38,075 bases of DNA, taken from positions 1-38,075 of the forward strand of contig NZ_BARF01000040.1 in assembly GCF_000367365.1 (NCBI RefSeq), in the 5' to 3' direction. Positions 15,431 through 23,741 of this stretch are shown piece by piece (the stretch's first letter is position 1; each line of letters begins with the position of its first letter). A program made the position numbers and the translations under genes. Origin of the DNA: Streptomyces prunicolor NBRC 13075 (GTDB lineage: Bacteria; Actinomycetota; Actinomycetes; Streptomycetales; Streptomycetaceae). The notes under the pieces were generated by a model. It saw only the letters and a program-made list of their open reading frames with translations, ran no database searches and was not told where the DNA came from.

Positions 15431-15610
15431 GTGAGCGAGGGGTATCAGGGCACCACCGGATCGGGCCACCGGTCCGCCGGTGGCACAGGAACAGCCTCTG
15501 ACCACGCGGGAATTCCGTTCCTGGGGCACGTATTCCGGGTATCGGCATTTCAGCGGGACGATCCGCACGTACCCCGTGCGGTCCCGGACGGACGGATTCG
15601 ACACGCGTGA
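15431..15610 (+). CDS. Small 59-codon ORF overlapping the phosphatase start (tentative)
   Basis: A GTG-initiated frame, beginning VSEGYQGTTGSGHRSAGG and ending RIRHA, whose TGA overlaps the GTG of the phosphatase (GTGA). GAGGGGCGGCAGGA lies upstream. No family is recognised; the first half is Gly/Ser/Thr-rich and low-complexity. Either a short leader peptide that couples translation, or a chance frame, or the N-terminus of the phosphatase displaced by a frameshift. Confidence 0.3.
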   Translation: MSEGYQGTTGSGHRSAGGTGTASDHAGIPFLGHVFRVSAFQRDDPHVPRAVPDGRIRHA

Positions 15611-17700
15611 CGGAGCACCCCACCTCCTTCGAGCGCCCCGGCGGCGCCGACCCCGCAGACCCCCGCGGGGCGCTCCTGCACACCTCGACGCCGTCCAGGC
15701 CGTCCGGTGGCGCCGGCTTACCGGCACAGGCACGCACCGGTGAGCCGCCTCCGGCGCCGGGTACGAGCACGTCCCGCGCCAAGGGGAAGGACCCGGCAGG
15801 TACCCCTGTGAAGCCCGACACCGCAGGTGGCTCCGAGCACTCCCAGCCCTCGGCCGCCGAACCCGACGCCCACCGCCCGCGCCCTTCGCCCGACGGCATC
15901 CCGGCCCAGCCGGGCGTCGGCGAGGTCTCCGACGCCGCCGCCAAGGAGCGCCGTACGGGACAGGGGCTGCCGCCCGGCGGTCCCATGCCCATGCGGCGGG
16001 ACGGGGACCGGCTGCGCTTCGTGGGCGCCGCGACCCGGCGGATCGCCCGCGGCATCGACCTCGACGAGATCGTCATGGGGCTGTGCCGGGCGACCGTGCC
16101 CACGTTCTCGGACGCGATCCTGGTCTATCTGCGTGATCCGCTGCCGGTCGGCGACGAGCGGCCCACCGGGCCCGTCGTGCTGCGGCTGCGCCGTACCGAC
16201 CGCATCCCGGAGGAGCGGGACACGGAGAACGGCTTCATGCCCGCGATACAGCCGGAGCAGCCCTCCGAACTGTCCGCGGTCACCGCCGAGTTGTGCGAGG
16301 TACGGCCCGGGGGTGCGCTGAACGAGGTGCTGCGGGGCGTACGTCCCGTGTTCGCCGACTCGCCCGCCGCCCGCGCCGCACTGCCCGAACTGCTCGGTGA
16401 GGGCGGCGAGTTGATCGTCCCGGCCGGTCAGCGCGCGATCCTCGCGCCGCTGCGCGGCCGGCGCCGGGTGATCGGCGCCGCGCTCTTCCTGCGCCGCCCC
16501 GAGCGCATGGCGTTCGAGGCCGACGACCTCCTCGTCGCCGCCCAACTCGCCACGCACAGCGCGCTGGGCATCGACAAGGCGGTCCTCTACGGCCGTGAGG
16601 CGTACATCGCCGACGAGCTGCAGCGCACCATGCTCCCGGAGACCCTGCCCCGCCCCACCGGCGTCCGGCTGGCGTCCCGGTACCTCCCGGCCGCCGAGAC
16701 GGCACGCGTCGGCGGCGACTGGTACGACGCGATCCCGCTGCCCGGCAGCCGGGTCGCCCTGGTCGTCGGCGATGTCATGGGCCACTCCATGACCTCGGCC
16801 GCGATCATGGGCCAACTCCGCACCACCGCACAGACGTTGGCGGGCCTCGACCTGCCCCCGCAGGAGGTCCTGCACCACCTCGACGAACAGGCCCAGCGGC
16901 TGGGCACCGACCGCATGGCGACCTGCCTCTACGCGGTCTACGACCCGGTCTCGCACCGCATCACCATCGCCAACGCGGGACACCCGCCGCCGGTGCTGCT
17001 GCACCTGGGCGGCCGGGCCGAGGTCCTCCGGGTGCCTCCCGGCGCCCCGATCGGTGTCGGCGGGGTCGACTTCGAGGCCGTAGAGCTGGACGCTCCTGCG
17101 GGAGCCACCCTCCTGCTGTACACGGACGGGCTCGTCGAGTCGCGGCTTCGGGATGTGTGGACCGGGATAGAGCAGCTGCGCGAGAAGCTCGCCGCGGTCG
17201 CGCAGCTCACCGGACCCGATCATCCGCCGCCCCTCGAGGCCCTGTGCGACGAGGTGCTCGACATGCTCGGCCCGGGTGACCGGGACGACGACATCGCGCT
17301 GCTCGCCGCCCGCTTCGACGGGATCGCGCCCAGTGACGTGGCGTACTGGTTCCTCGACCCGGAGGACTCGGCCCCCGGCCAGGCCCGCCGACTGGCCCGG
17401 CGCGCGCTGGCCCGCTGGGGCATGGAGGACATGAGCGACTCCGTGGAGCTGCTGGTCAGCGAGGTCGTGACCAACGCCGTGCGGTATGCGTCACGGCCGG
17501 TCACGCTGCGTCTGCTGCGGACCGATGTGCTGCGCTGCGAGGTCGGGGACGACGTGCCCCAGCTGCCTCGGCTGCGGCAGGCGCGGGCCACGGACGAGGG
17601 CGGACGTGGGCTGTATCTGGTCAACAGACTGGCCCGGCGGTGGGGAGCCACCCGGCTCAGTACCGGGAAGGTGGTCTGGTTCGAACTGAACCGGAATTAG
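15607..17700 (+). CDS. GAF-PP2C (SpoIIE/RsbU-type) phosphatase with C-terminal anti-sigma-type ATPase domain
   Basis: A 697-residue multidomain regulator. After a disordered ~125-residue Pro/Ala/Thr-rich N-terminus comes a GAF-like sensor (about 130-330), a PP2C/SpoIIE phosphatase domain (about 332-568) with metal-site motifs GGDWYDA (369-375), VVGDVMGHS (about 386) and DDDIALLAARF (about 560), and a HATPase domain (about 575-697) with ELLVSEVVTNAVRYA (N box, near 613-627) and DEGGRGLYLVNRLARRWG (G box, near 663). Such proteins dephosphorylate anti-anti-sigma factors while also carrying a RsbW-like kinase module. Codon 38 is TTA (15718-15720), so translation should need the bldA tRNA. Translated from a GTG overlapping the small upstream ORF. 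Confidence 0.9.
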   Translation: MTEHPTSFERPGGADPADPRGALLHTSTPSRPSGGAGLPAQARTGEPPPAPGTSTSRAKGKDPAGTPVKPDTAGGSEHSQPSAAEPDAHRPRPSPDGIPAQPGVGEVSDAAAKERRTGQGLPPGGPMPMRRDGDRLRFVGAATRRIARGIDLDEIVMGLCRATVPTFSDAILVYLRDPLPVGDERPTGPVVLRLRRTDRIPEERDTENGFMPAIQPEQPSELSAVTAELCEVRPGGALNEVLRGVRPVFADSPAARAALPELLGEGGELIVPAGQRAILAPLRGRRRVIGAALFLRRPERMAFEADDLLVAAQLATHSALGIDKAVLYGREAYIADELQRTMLPETLPRPTGVRLASRYLPAAETARVGGDWYDAIPLPGSRVALVVGDVMGHSMTSAAIMGQLRTTAQTLAGLDLPPQEVLHHLDEQAQRLGTDRMATCLYAVYDPVSHRITIANAGHPPPVLLHLGGRAEVLRVPPGAPIGVGGVDFEAVELDAPAGATLLLYTDGLVESRLRDVWTGIEQLREKLAAVAQLTGPDHPPPLEALCDEVLDMLGPGDRDDDIALLAARFDGIAPSDVAYWFLDPEDSAPGQARRLARRALARWGMEDMSDSVELLVSEVVTNAVRYASRPVTLRLLRTDVLRCEVGDDVPQLPRLRQARATDEGGRGLYLVNRLARRWGATRLSTGKVVWFELNRN

Positions 17701-17797
17701 ACATCGTCCAAAAGTTGCCGACATACCGGCGTCGGAGTTGACTGCTGGGGTACGCGAAGGCGAAGCGACCTACTTTCTCTGACAGGAGGACGCGCTC

Positions 17798-19255
17798 GTG
17801 ACGCAGACACCCCAGCAGACTCCGTACACCACGAACAACGTCGGAATCCCGGTGGAGAGCGACGAACACTCGCTCACCGTCGGACCCGACGGCCCGATCC
17901 TGCTCCAGGACCACTACCTCATCGAGAAGATGGCCCAGTTCAACCGGGAGCGGGTCCCCGAGCGGGTGGTGCACGCCAAGGGCTCCGGTGCGTACGGGTT
18001 CTTCGAAGTGACCAATGACGTCAGCCAGTTCACGAAGGCCGACCTCTTCCAGCCGGGCAAGCGCACCGAGATGCTGGCGCGGTTCTCCACCGTCGCCGGT
18101 GAGCAGGGCTCGCCCGACACCTGGCGCGACCCCCGCGGCTTCGCGCTCAAGTTCTACACAGAGCACGGCAATTACGACATGGTGGGCAACAACACCCCGG
18201 TCTTCTTCGTCCGGGACACCATCAAGTTCCAGGACTTCATCCGCTCGCAGAAGCGCCACCCGGCGACCGGGCTGCGCAGCAACGACATGCAGTGGGACTT
18301 CTGGACCCTCTCCCCCGAGTCGGCGCACCAGGTGACCTGGCTGATGGGCGACCGGGGCGTCCCGAAGACGTACCGCCACATGAACGGCTACAGCTCCCAC
18401 ACCTATATGTGGATCAACGGCGCCGGTGAGCGGTTCTGGGTGAAGTACCACTTCAAGACCGACCAGGGCATCGAGTACCTCACCCAGGCCGAGGCCGACG
18501 AGCTGGCAGGGTCCGACGGCGACAAGCACCGCCGTGACCTGCACGAGTCGATCGAGTCCGGGAACGCGCCGAGCTGGAGCCTGAAGGTCCAGATCATGCC
18601 GTTCGAGGACGCGGCGGACTACCGCTTCAACCCCTTCGACCTGACGAAGGTCTGGCCGCACGGGGACTACCCGCTGATCGACGTCGGCCGGATGACCCTG
18701 AACCGCAACCCCGAGGACTACTTCGTCCACATCGAGCAGGCCGCCTTCGAGCCCTCGAACCTGGTGCCGGGCATCGGCCCGTCCCCGGACAAGATGCTGC
18801 TGGGCCGGCTGTTCTCGTACCCGGACACCCACAGGTACCGGATCGGCCCCAACTACACCCAGCTGCCGCCGAATCGGCCGCACTCCCCGGTCAACTCCTA
18901 TGCCAAGGACGGCCCGATGCGGTACGAGGCGTCCAACACGGCGCGGCCGTACGCACCGAACTCCTACGGCGGACCGGCGGCCGACTACGGCCGGTTCGGC
19001 GACCCGGCGAGCTGGCAGACCGCCGGTGAACTGGTGCGTGAGGCAACGAAGTTGCACCGCGAGGACGACGACTTCGGGCAGGCCGGCACGATGGTCCGCG
19101 AGGTCCTCGACGATGCCGCCCGCGACCGGCTCGTGGCGAACATCAGCGGTCACCTGAAGGCCGACGTGTCCCGCTCGGTCCTCGACCGTGCCCTGCAGTA
19201 CTGGCACAACGTCGACAAGGAACTCGGCGACCGGATCGCCGCGAACTTCGCCTAG
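17798..19255 (+). CDS. katA: Monofunctional heme catalase
   Basis: Converts hydrogen peroxide to water and oxygen in the cytoplasm. The 485-residue protein is a small-subunit catalase: distal His59 in RVVHAKGSGAYG, Asn132 in MVGNNTPVFFVRD, heme-ligand Tyr in LFSYPDTHRYRIG (near 342) and the NADPH-type SPDKMLLGRLF segment. The start is a GTG with ACAGGAGGA 8 nt upstream. In S. coelicolor the vegetative catalase gene has an adjacent Fur-type repressor gene, catR; no such gene is near here, so control may be in trans. TTGACT at 17738 may mark its promoter. Convergent with the penicillin-binding protein gene. Confidence 0.93.
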   Translation: MTQTPQQTPYTTNNVGIPVESDEHSLTVGPDGPILLQDHYLIEKMAQFNRERVPERVVHAKGSGAYGFFEVTNDVSQFTKADLFQPGKRTEMLARFSTVAGEQGSPDTWRDPRGFALKFYTEHGNYDMVGNNTPVFFVRDTIKFQDFIRSQKRHPATGLRSNDMQWDFWTLSPESAHQVTWLMGDRGVPKTYRHMNGYSSHTYMWINGAGERFWVKYHFKTDQGIEYLTQAEADELAGSDGDKHRRDLHESIESGNAPSWSLKVQIMPFEDAADYRFNPFDLTKVWPHGDYPLIDVGRMTLNRNPEDYFVHIEQAAFEPSNLVPGIGPSPDKMLLGRLFSYPDTHRYRIGPNYTQLPPNRPHSPVNSYAKDGPMRYEASNTARPYAPNSYGGPAADYGRFGDPASWQTAGELVREATKLHREDDDFGQAGTMVREVLDDAARDRLVANISGHLKADVSRSVLDRALQYWHNVDKELGDRIAANFA

Positions 19256-19287
19256 CGGTAAGCGAGTTCACCCAGCGGTACGTGAGA

Positions 19288-19314
19288 GGGCGCCCGGCGA
19301 AGTGCCGGGCGCCC
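19288..19314. terminator. Strong bidirectional terminator after catalase
   Basis: GGGCGCCCGGC (19288-19298) and GCCGGGCGCCC (19304-19314), 11-bp perfect stem with loop GAAGT, between the convergent catalase and PBP genes. Confidence 0.85.
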
Positions 19315-19352
19315 GCTCTGCGCGCGACCTGACTACTGGCCGCGTGACCCGA

Positions 19353-21713
19353 CTACTGGTCGAGCTGGTCGAACGGGTTGTCCGTGTTGTCGTCGCTCGG
19401 TGTCGTCGGCGAACTGATCGTCGGCGTCGGGGTGGGTGTCGGGGTCGGCGTAGGTGTCGGGGTCGGCGTGGGTGACTCCGAAGTCGGGGTCGGGGACGGC
19501 GACTTGGTCGTCGGCGTCACGGACGGTGTCGCCGACGGGGTCGGGGTCACCGTCGGCGTGTAGTCCGGCTCGACCGCCGCGCCCTGGTCGGTGTCCAGGT
19601 CGAACTTGCCGTTCGCCTTGGTCACTCCGAACATGTACGTCGCCCAGATCTGCGCCGGGTAGCCACCACCGTTGATACGGCCCGGGTACGGGATGAGGCC
19701 GGTGGCGCCGGTCAGCGTCACCTGCTGGCTCGCCTGCTTGGTCCCGACCGCACCCTCGCCGAACAGGCCGACAGAGGTGACCAGGTCGGGCGTGTAGCCG
19801 GTGAACCAGGCCGACTTGTTGTTGTCGGACGTACCGGTCTTGCCCGCGACCTGCTGCCCGTCGCGCTTGCTGTTCTCGGCCACCGACTTCTTCGCCGTAC
19901 CGTCGTCGACCACACCGGTCAGCACCGAGGACACCGTGTCGGCGGCCTCGCGCGGGATGACCTGGGCGCCGATCGGGTTCGGCATGGTGATGTTGCGCGT
20001 GTTGTGCGCGACCGACTTGATGAGGGCCGGGGTGACCTTCTTGCCGTGGTTGTCGAAGGTGGCGTAGACACCGGCCATCTCCATCGGGCTCGCGCCCATG
20101 GTGCCGAGGGTCTGCGCCGGTACGGCCTTCAAGTCGCCGGTGTCCATGCCCAGTTCGCCCGCGGTCTTCATGACCTTGTCCATGCCGACGTCGACACCGA
20201 GCTGTGCGAAGACGGAGTTGATCGACTTGTTCATCGCCGTCTGGACGGTGACCTTGCCGTAGTCGACGTCGTCCTCGTTCTCCGGCGCGAACGCGATGTC
20301 GCTGCCCACGACCGGGCGCTTGCTGGTGCCGTCGTAGAGCGTCTTGGTCGTGATCGTCTTGCCGGACTGCGTCTTGGCCTCGTCGGCCAGGGCCGCGGCC
20401 AGGATCACCGGCTTGAACGTGGACGCGGGCTGGTAGTCGGTGCGGGTCGCGTTGTTCTGGTAGTGCTCCGTGTAGCCCGCGCCGCCGTACATCGCCACGA
20501 CCGCGCCCGTCTTGGGGTTCACGGAGACCGCGCCGGGCTGGACGTTCGCGTCGACCTTGCGCTTCTTGCCGTCGAGCTTGCTGGTCAGCTGGGACTTGAC
20601 CGACTTCTCCAGCTGGGCCTGCTTCTTCTTGTCGATGTTGAGCGTGATCGTCCAGCCGCCCGCGTCGACCAGCGCCTCGGCCTCCTTGGTGTTGGCGGCC
20701 ACGCCCTGCGAGATCAGCTGCTTCTCCAGGGCCTGGTTGGCCGCGAACACCATGTAGCCGTTCTGGCCCTCCATGCCGGCCTCGGCCTTGGGCGCCTTGG
20801 GGACCGGGAACTTCATCCCCTCACGCTCGGTCGCGCTGAGCCACTTCTGCCCGACCATGTTGTCCAGCACGTAGTTCCAGCGCGCCTGCACCAGTTTCCG
20901 GCCGGTGGGGCTCGCGGCCTGCCAGTCGTACTGGTTCGGCGCCTGGAGCAGCGCGGCGAGATAGGCGCCCTGCTCGACCGAGAGCTTCTTCGCGTCGACC
21001 TGGTAGTAGGCCTGGGCGGCGGCCTGGATGCCGTAGGCGCCGCGGCCGTAGTAGCTGGTGTTGATGTACCCGGCGAGGATGTACTCCTTGGACTTCTCGC
21101 GGTCCAGCTTCAGCGAGATGACCATTTCCTTCAGCTTGCGCGTGACGGTCTGGTCCTGCGTCAGGTAGTAGTTCTTCACGTACTGCTGGGTGATCGTCGA
21201 GCCGCCCTGCGCGCCCTTGCCGGACAGCGTGTTGAGCAGGCCGCGCGCGGTGCCCTTGAGGTCGACGCCGGCGTCCTGGTAGAAGGTCTTGTTCTCGGCG
21301 GCGACGAAGGTCTCCTGGACAGGCTTGGGCACCTGTGAGAGGTCCACGTTCTCGCGGTTGACCGTGCCCTTGCGAGTCAGGACCGAGCCGTCGCTGTACT
21401 TGTAGATGTTGCTCTGCAGCTTCGCGTCGGCGTTGCCCGCGGGGATGCTGATCATCATGTAGAGCACGATGAAGGCGCCGATGCCCAGCAGGCAGAAGCC
21501 GAGGAAAGTGCCGAGGATCTTCTTCCAGGTGAAGAGCCTGCGTATGAAGCTCTTCCCGTCCTTGGCGCCCTTGCCGTCCTTGGCGCTCTTGCCGTCCTTG
21601 ACTCCGGTGGCGCTCGTGGCTGCCGTGCCGTCCGCCCCTGACGAGCGGCGGGTCTTGGGCGCCGCGCGGTGTCCACCGCGCTGACGCGCTCGTCTCTCTT
21701 CCGCTCGTCCCAT
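19353..21713 (-). CDS. Class A penicillin-binding protein (transglycosylase/transpeptidase)
   Basis: Bifunctional peptidoglycan synthase of 786 residues. Order: basic N-terminus with a thrice-repeated KDG(K)SA/GA unit (39-54), membrane anchor about 66-90, GT51 domain with Glu140 in AAENKTFYQDAGVD and GGSTITQQYVKNYYL (170-184), then transpeptidase with Ser431 in PASTFKP, Ser497-Ile-Asn499 in NKSINSV and Lys625 in AGKTGTS. The last ~75 residues are a Thr/Pro repeat (PTPTPTP...) encoded by a GGTGTCGGGGTCGGC-like satellite at 19425-19560, probably spanning the wall. Upstream of the ATG only GCGGAGCGG resembles a ribosome-binding site. Divergent from the SPFH gene. Confidence 0.93.
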   Translation of the reverse strand: MGRAEERRARQRGGHRAAPKTRRSSGADGTAATSATGVKDGKSAKDGKGAKDGKSFIRRLFTWKKILGTFLGFCLLGIGAFIVLYMMISIPAGNADAKLQSNIYKYSDGSVLTRKGTVNRENVDLSQVPKPVQETFVAAENKTFYQDAGVDLKGTARGLLNTLSGKGAQGGSTITQQYVKNYYLTQDQTVTRKLKEMVISLKLDREKSKEYILAGYINTSYYGRGAYGIQAAAQAYYQVDAKKLSVEQGAYLAALLQAPNQYDWQAASPTGRKLVQARWNYVLDNMVGQKWLSATEREGMKFPVPKAPKAEAGMEGQNGYMVFAANQALEKQLISQGVAANTKEAEALVDAGGWTITLNIDKKKQAQLEKSVKSQLTSKLDGKKRKVDANVQPGAVSVNPKTGAVVAMYGGAGYTEHYQNNATRTDYQPASTFKPVILAAALADEAKTQSGKTITTKTLYDGTSKRPVVGSDIAFAPENEDDVDYGKVTVQTAMNKSINSVFAQLGVDVGMDKVMKTAGELGMDTGDLKAVPAQTLGTMGASPMEMAGVYATFDNHGKKVTPALIKSVAHNTRNITMPNPIGAQVIPREAADTVSSVLTGVVDDGTAKKSVAENSKRDGQQVAGKTGTSDNNKSAWFTGYTPDLVTSVGLFGEGAVGTKQASQQVTLTGATGLIPYPGRINGGGYPAQIWATYMFGVTKANGKFDLDTDQGAAVEPDYTPTVTPTPSATPSVTPTTKSPSPTPTSESPTPTPTPTPTPTPTPTPTISSPTTPSDDNTDNPFDQLDQ

Positions 21714-21905
21714 GAGTCCGTTCCGCTCCGCTTCGCTCTCTTGTGCTCTGGTGTCACACAGGTTCGCCCGTCAAGTCAGCTCAGAAAGCTAACACCAGGA
21801 GTTGTGACAAAGGGCTGTCGATCCGGTCCATTACGGACGTGACAATCAGCACCCGTCCTTATGGAACCGACGTACGAGAGGGGTTGAGGGTTGCCGTAGC
21901 AGGGT

Positions 21906-21928
21906 AAAGTGATATCACTTTGATTCAA
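21906..21928 (+). promoter_or_regulatory. Double palindrome upstream of the SPFH-RHH pair
   Basis: A perfect 16-bp palindrome AAAGTGATATCACTTT (21906-21921) overlaps an odd palindrome TTGA-T-TCAA (21920-21928). The centres (21913.5 and 21924) are 10.5 bp apart. A possible promoter, TTGAGG (21884-21889) with TAAAGT (21905-21910), overlaps the first. The arrangement suits cooperative binding by two ribbon-helix-helix dimers, possibly the downstream-encoded one. Confidence 0.65.
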
Positions 21929-21948
21929 CCAAGCTACGGGGGACCATC

Positions 21949-22875
21949 ATGACCACCGAAGTACCCGCAGACGTACCGGACATGCCTGCCCCGCGCGTGC
22001 GGGAGTTCGCCGCGCACAGCATCGGCGGCGGGCTCGCGCTCGTCCTCGGCCTGACCGGGTTGCTCGTCTCCGCCGGGCTGCTGGTCACAGCCGGCGCGGT
22101 CGACTCGGGCGGCGCCAAGGCCGCGCTGATCGTCGGCGGCATCCTCGTCCTGCTCACCGCGTTCATCGCGATGCGCGGGCTGAACACGGTGGCGCCGGGC
22201 GAGGCGCGGGTCGTGCAGCTCTTCGGGCGGTACCGGGGGACGATCCGGCAGGACGGGCTGCGCTGGGTGAACCCGTTCACCTCGCGCACGAAGATCTCGA
22301 CCCGCGTCCGCAACCACGAGACCCCGACCCTCAAGGTCAACGACGCCTATGGCAACCCCATCGAGCTCGCCGCGGTCATCGTCTGGAAGGTCCGCGACAC
22401 CGCGCAGGCCACCTTCGAGGTCGACGACTACACCGAGTTCGTCGCCACCCAGACCGAGACGGCCGTACGGCACATCGCCATCGAGTATCCCTACGACGCC
22501 CACGACGAGGGCGGGCTCTCGCTGCGCGGGAACGCCGAGGAGATCACCGAGAAGCTGGCCGTCGAGCTGAGCGCCCGGGTCGAGGCGGCCGGCGTGCAGA
22601 TCATCGAGTCCCGCTTCACGCATCTCGCGTACGCGCCCGAGATCGCCTCGGCGATGCTTCAGCGGCAGCAGGCGGGGGCGGTCGTCGCGGCCCGGCGACA
22701 GATCGTCGACGGGGCCGTCGGCATGGTCGAGGCCGCGCTGGCCCGGATCACCGAGCAGGACATCGTGGAGCTGGACAACGAACGGAAGGCGGCGATGGTG
22801 TCCAACCTGTTGGTGGTGCTGTGCGGGGACCGGGCGCCGCAGCCGGTGCTGAACACGGGCACCCTGTACCAGTGA
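21949..22875 (+). CDS. SPFH/Band 7 (prohibitin-like) membrane protein
   Basis: A 308-residue protein with a cytoplasmic N-terminus of ~24 residues, two hydrophobic segments (about 26-49 and 54-76), then the SPFH domain from ~80: GLNTVAPGEARVVQLFGRY, GLRWVNPFTSRTKISTRVRNHET and the long helical region VELSARVEAAGVQIIESRFTHLAYAPEIASAMLQRQQAGAV split around residue 225. It belongs to the slipin/stomatin-like scaffold group that forms oligomers at the membrane. GGGGGA lies 6 nt before the ATG. Its TGA overlaps the GTG of the RHH gene, so the two are translationally coupled. The partner or process is unknown. Confidence 0.88.
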   Translation: MTTEVPADVPDMPAPRVREFAAHSIGGGLALVLGLTGLLVSAGLLVTAGAVDSGGAKAALIVGGILVLLTAFIAMRGLNTVAPGEARVVQLFGRYRGTIRQDGLRWVNPFTSRTKISTRVRNHETPTLKVNDAYGNPIELAAVIVWKVRDTAQATFEVDDYTEFVATQTETAVRHIAIEYPYDAHDEGGLSLRGNAEEITEKLAVELSARVEAAGVQIIESRFTHLAYAPEIASAMLQRQQAGAVVAARRQIVDGAVGMVEAALARITEQDIVELDNERKAAMVSNLLVVLCGDRAPQPVLNTGTLYQ

Positions 22876-23111
22876 CCGAACCTTCCGAGGCTTCCGAGGC
22901 GAAGCGCCGGCCGCAACAGCGTAAGCAGGTGCTGCTGCGGCTGGACCCTGCGGTGTACGAGGCTGTTGCTCGGTGGGCCGGGGATGAGCTGCGGTCCGCC
23001 AATGCGCAGATCGAGTTCCTGTTGCGGCGGGCTCTCGCGGAGGCGGGGCGGCTTCCAGGTGAGGCCGGGCCGCTGCCTCGACGTGGCCGCCCACCCGCGC
23101 CACCTCAATGA
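22872..23111 (+). CDS. Ribbon-helix-helix (Arc-like) protein coupled to the SPFH gene
   Basis: A 79-residue protein starting at the GTG of a GTGA overlap with the SPFH stop. Residues ~18-58 read RKQVLLRLDPAVYEAVARWA then GDELRSANAQIEFLLRRAL, the pattern of an RHH domain: a short basic beta-strand with alternating hydrophobics, then two amphipathic helices with the SANAQIE turn typical of Arc/CopG proteins. The C-terminus is a Pro/Arg/Gly-rich tail. No toxin gene is adjacent, so this is not an obvious antitoxin. Probable autoregulator binding the double palindrome upstream; this is inference. Confidence 0.75.
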   Translation: MTEPSEASEAKRRPQQRKQVLLRLDPAVYEAVARWAGDELRSANAQIEFLLRRALAEAGRLPGEAGPLPRRGRPPAPPQ

Positions 23112-23163
23112 CAGAACCGTGACAATCGGCCCCCACCTGCACGGCAGTACCCCCCGCCATGAT

Positions 23164-23209
23164 CTACACACCGTGCGTATACACACCGCGTATACCCCGT
23201 GTGTAGAGT
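23164..23209 (+). promoter_or_regulatory. PadR operator overlapping a leaderless promoter
   Basis: CTACACAC (23164-23171) and GTGTGTAG (23199-23206) form an inverted repeat. Between them are a direct copy of TACACACCG (23165-23173 and 23180-23188) and two GTATAC palindromes (23177-23182, 23190-23195). TAGAGT (23204-23209) is a -10 box 7 nt before the padR ATG and overlaps the right arm. This is the position expected for autorepression by PadR. Confidence 0.65.
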
Positions 23210-23216
23210 GCTCCGC

Positions 23217-23741
23217 ATGTCCATCGGTCACACCCTTCTGGGGCTCCTGGAGTCCGGCCCGCGTCACGGTTACGACCTGAAGCGGGCCTTCGACGAGAAG
23301 TTCGGTCACGACCGGCCGCTGCACTACGGCCAGGTCTACTCGACGATGTCCCGCCTGCTGAAGAACGGTCTCGTCGAGGTCGACGGGATAGAGGCGGGCG
23401 GCGGTCCCGAGCGCAAGCGGTACGCGATCACCGACGCCGGGATCACCGACGTACAGCAGTGGCTCGCGACGCCGGAGAAGCCCGAGCCGTATCTGCAGTC
23501 GGCCCTCTACACCAAGGTCGTCCTCGCGCTGCTGACCCACCGGAACGCGGCCGAGATCCTCGATGTGCAGCGCTCCGAGCATCTGCGCAGCATGCGCATC
23601 CTGACCGACCGCAAGCGCAAGGGCGATCTCGCGGACCAGTTGATCTGCGATCACGCCCTCTTCCATCTGGAGGCCGACCTGCGGTGGCTGGAGCTCACCG
23701 CCGCGCGCCTCGACAAACTCGCCGAGGTGGTGGCCAAGTGA
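23217..23741 (+). CDS. PadR-family transcriptional repressor
   Basis: A 174-residue winged-helix regulator. Residues 1-75 give the PadR domain (LGLLESGPRHGYDLKRAFDE, HYGQVYSTMSRLLKNGLV, then the wing GPERKRYAITDAG), and residues ~95-172 a helical dimerisation region (subfamily 2, longer C-terminus). PadR proteins of this type usually repress a neighbouring exporter and are released by the exported compound. Here the ATPase gene overlaps its stop (GTGA) and the permease follows, so all three form one operon. Start 23217 rather than 23199 is chosen because TAGAGT lies 7 nt before it. Confidence 0.9.
   Translation: MSIGHTLLGLLESGPRHGYDLKRAFDEKFGHDRPLHYGQVYSTMSRLLKNGLVEVDGIEAGGGPERKRYAITDAGITDVQQWLATPEKPEPYLQSALYTKVVLALLTHRNAAEILDVQRSEHLRSMRILTDRKRKGDLADQLICDHALFHLEADLRWLELTAARLDKLAEVVAK

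Noticed and set aside
19425..19560. Regular GGTGTCGGGGTCGGC satellite as a possible CRISPR or origin iteron array
   Set aside because: It encodes the Pro-Thr tail of the penicillin-binding protein in frame, without spacers.
22872..23111. RHH protein as the antitoxin of a toxin-antitoxin pair
   Set aside because: No small toxin-like frame adjoins it; its coupled partner is a 308-residue SPFH membrane protein.
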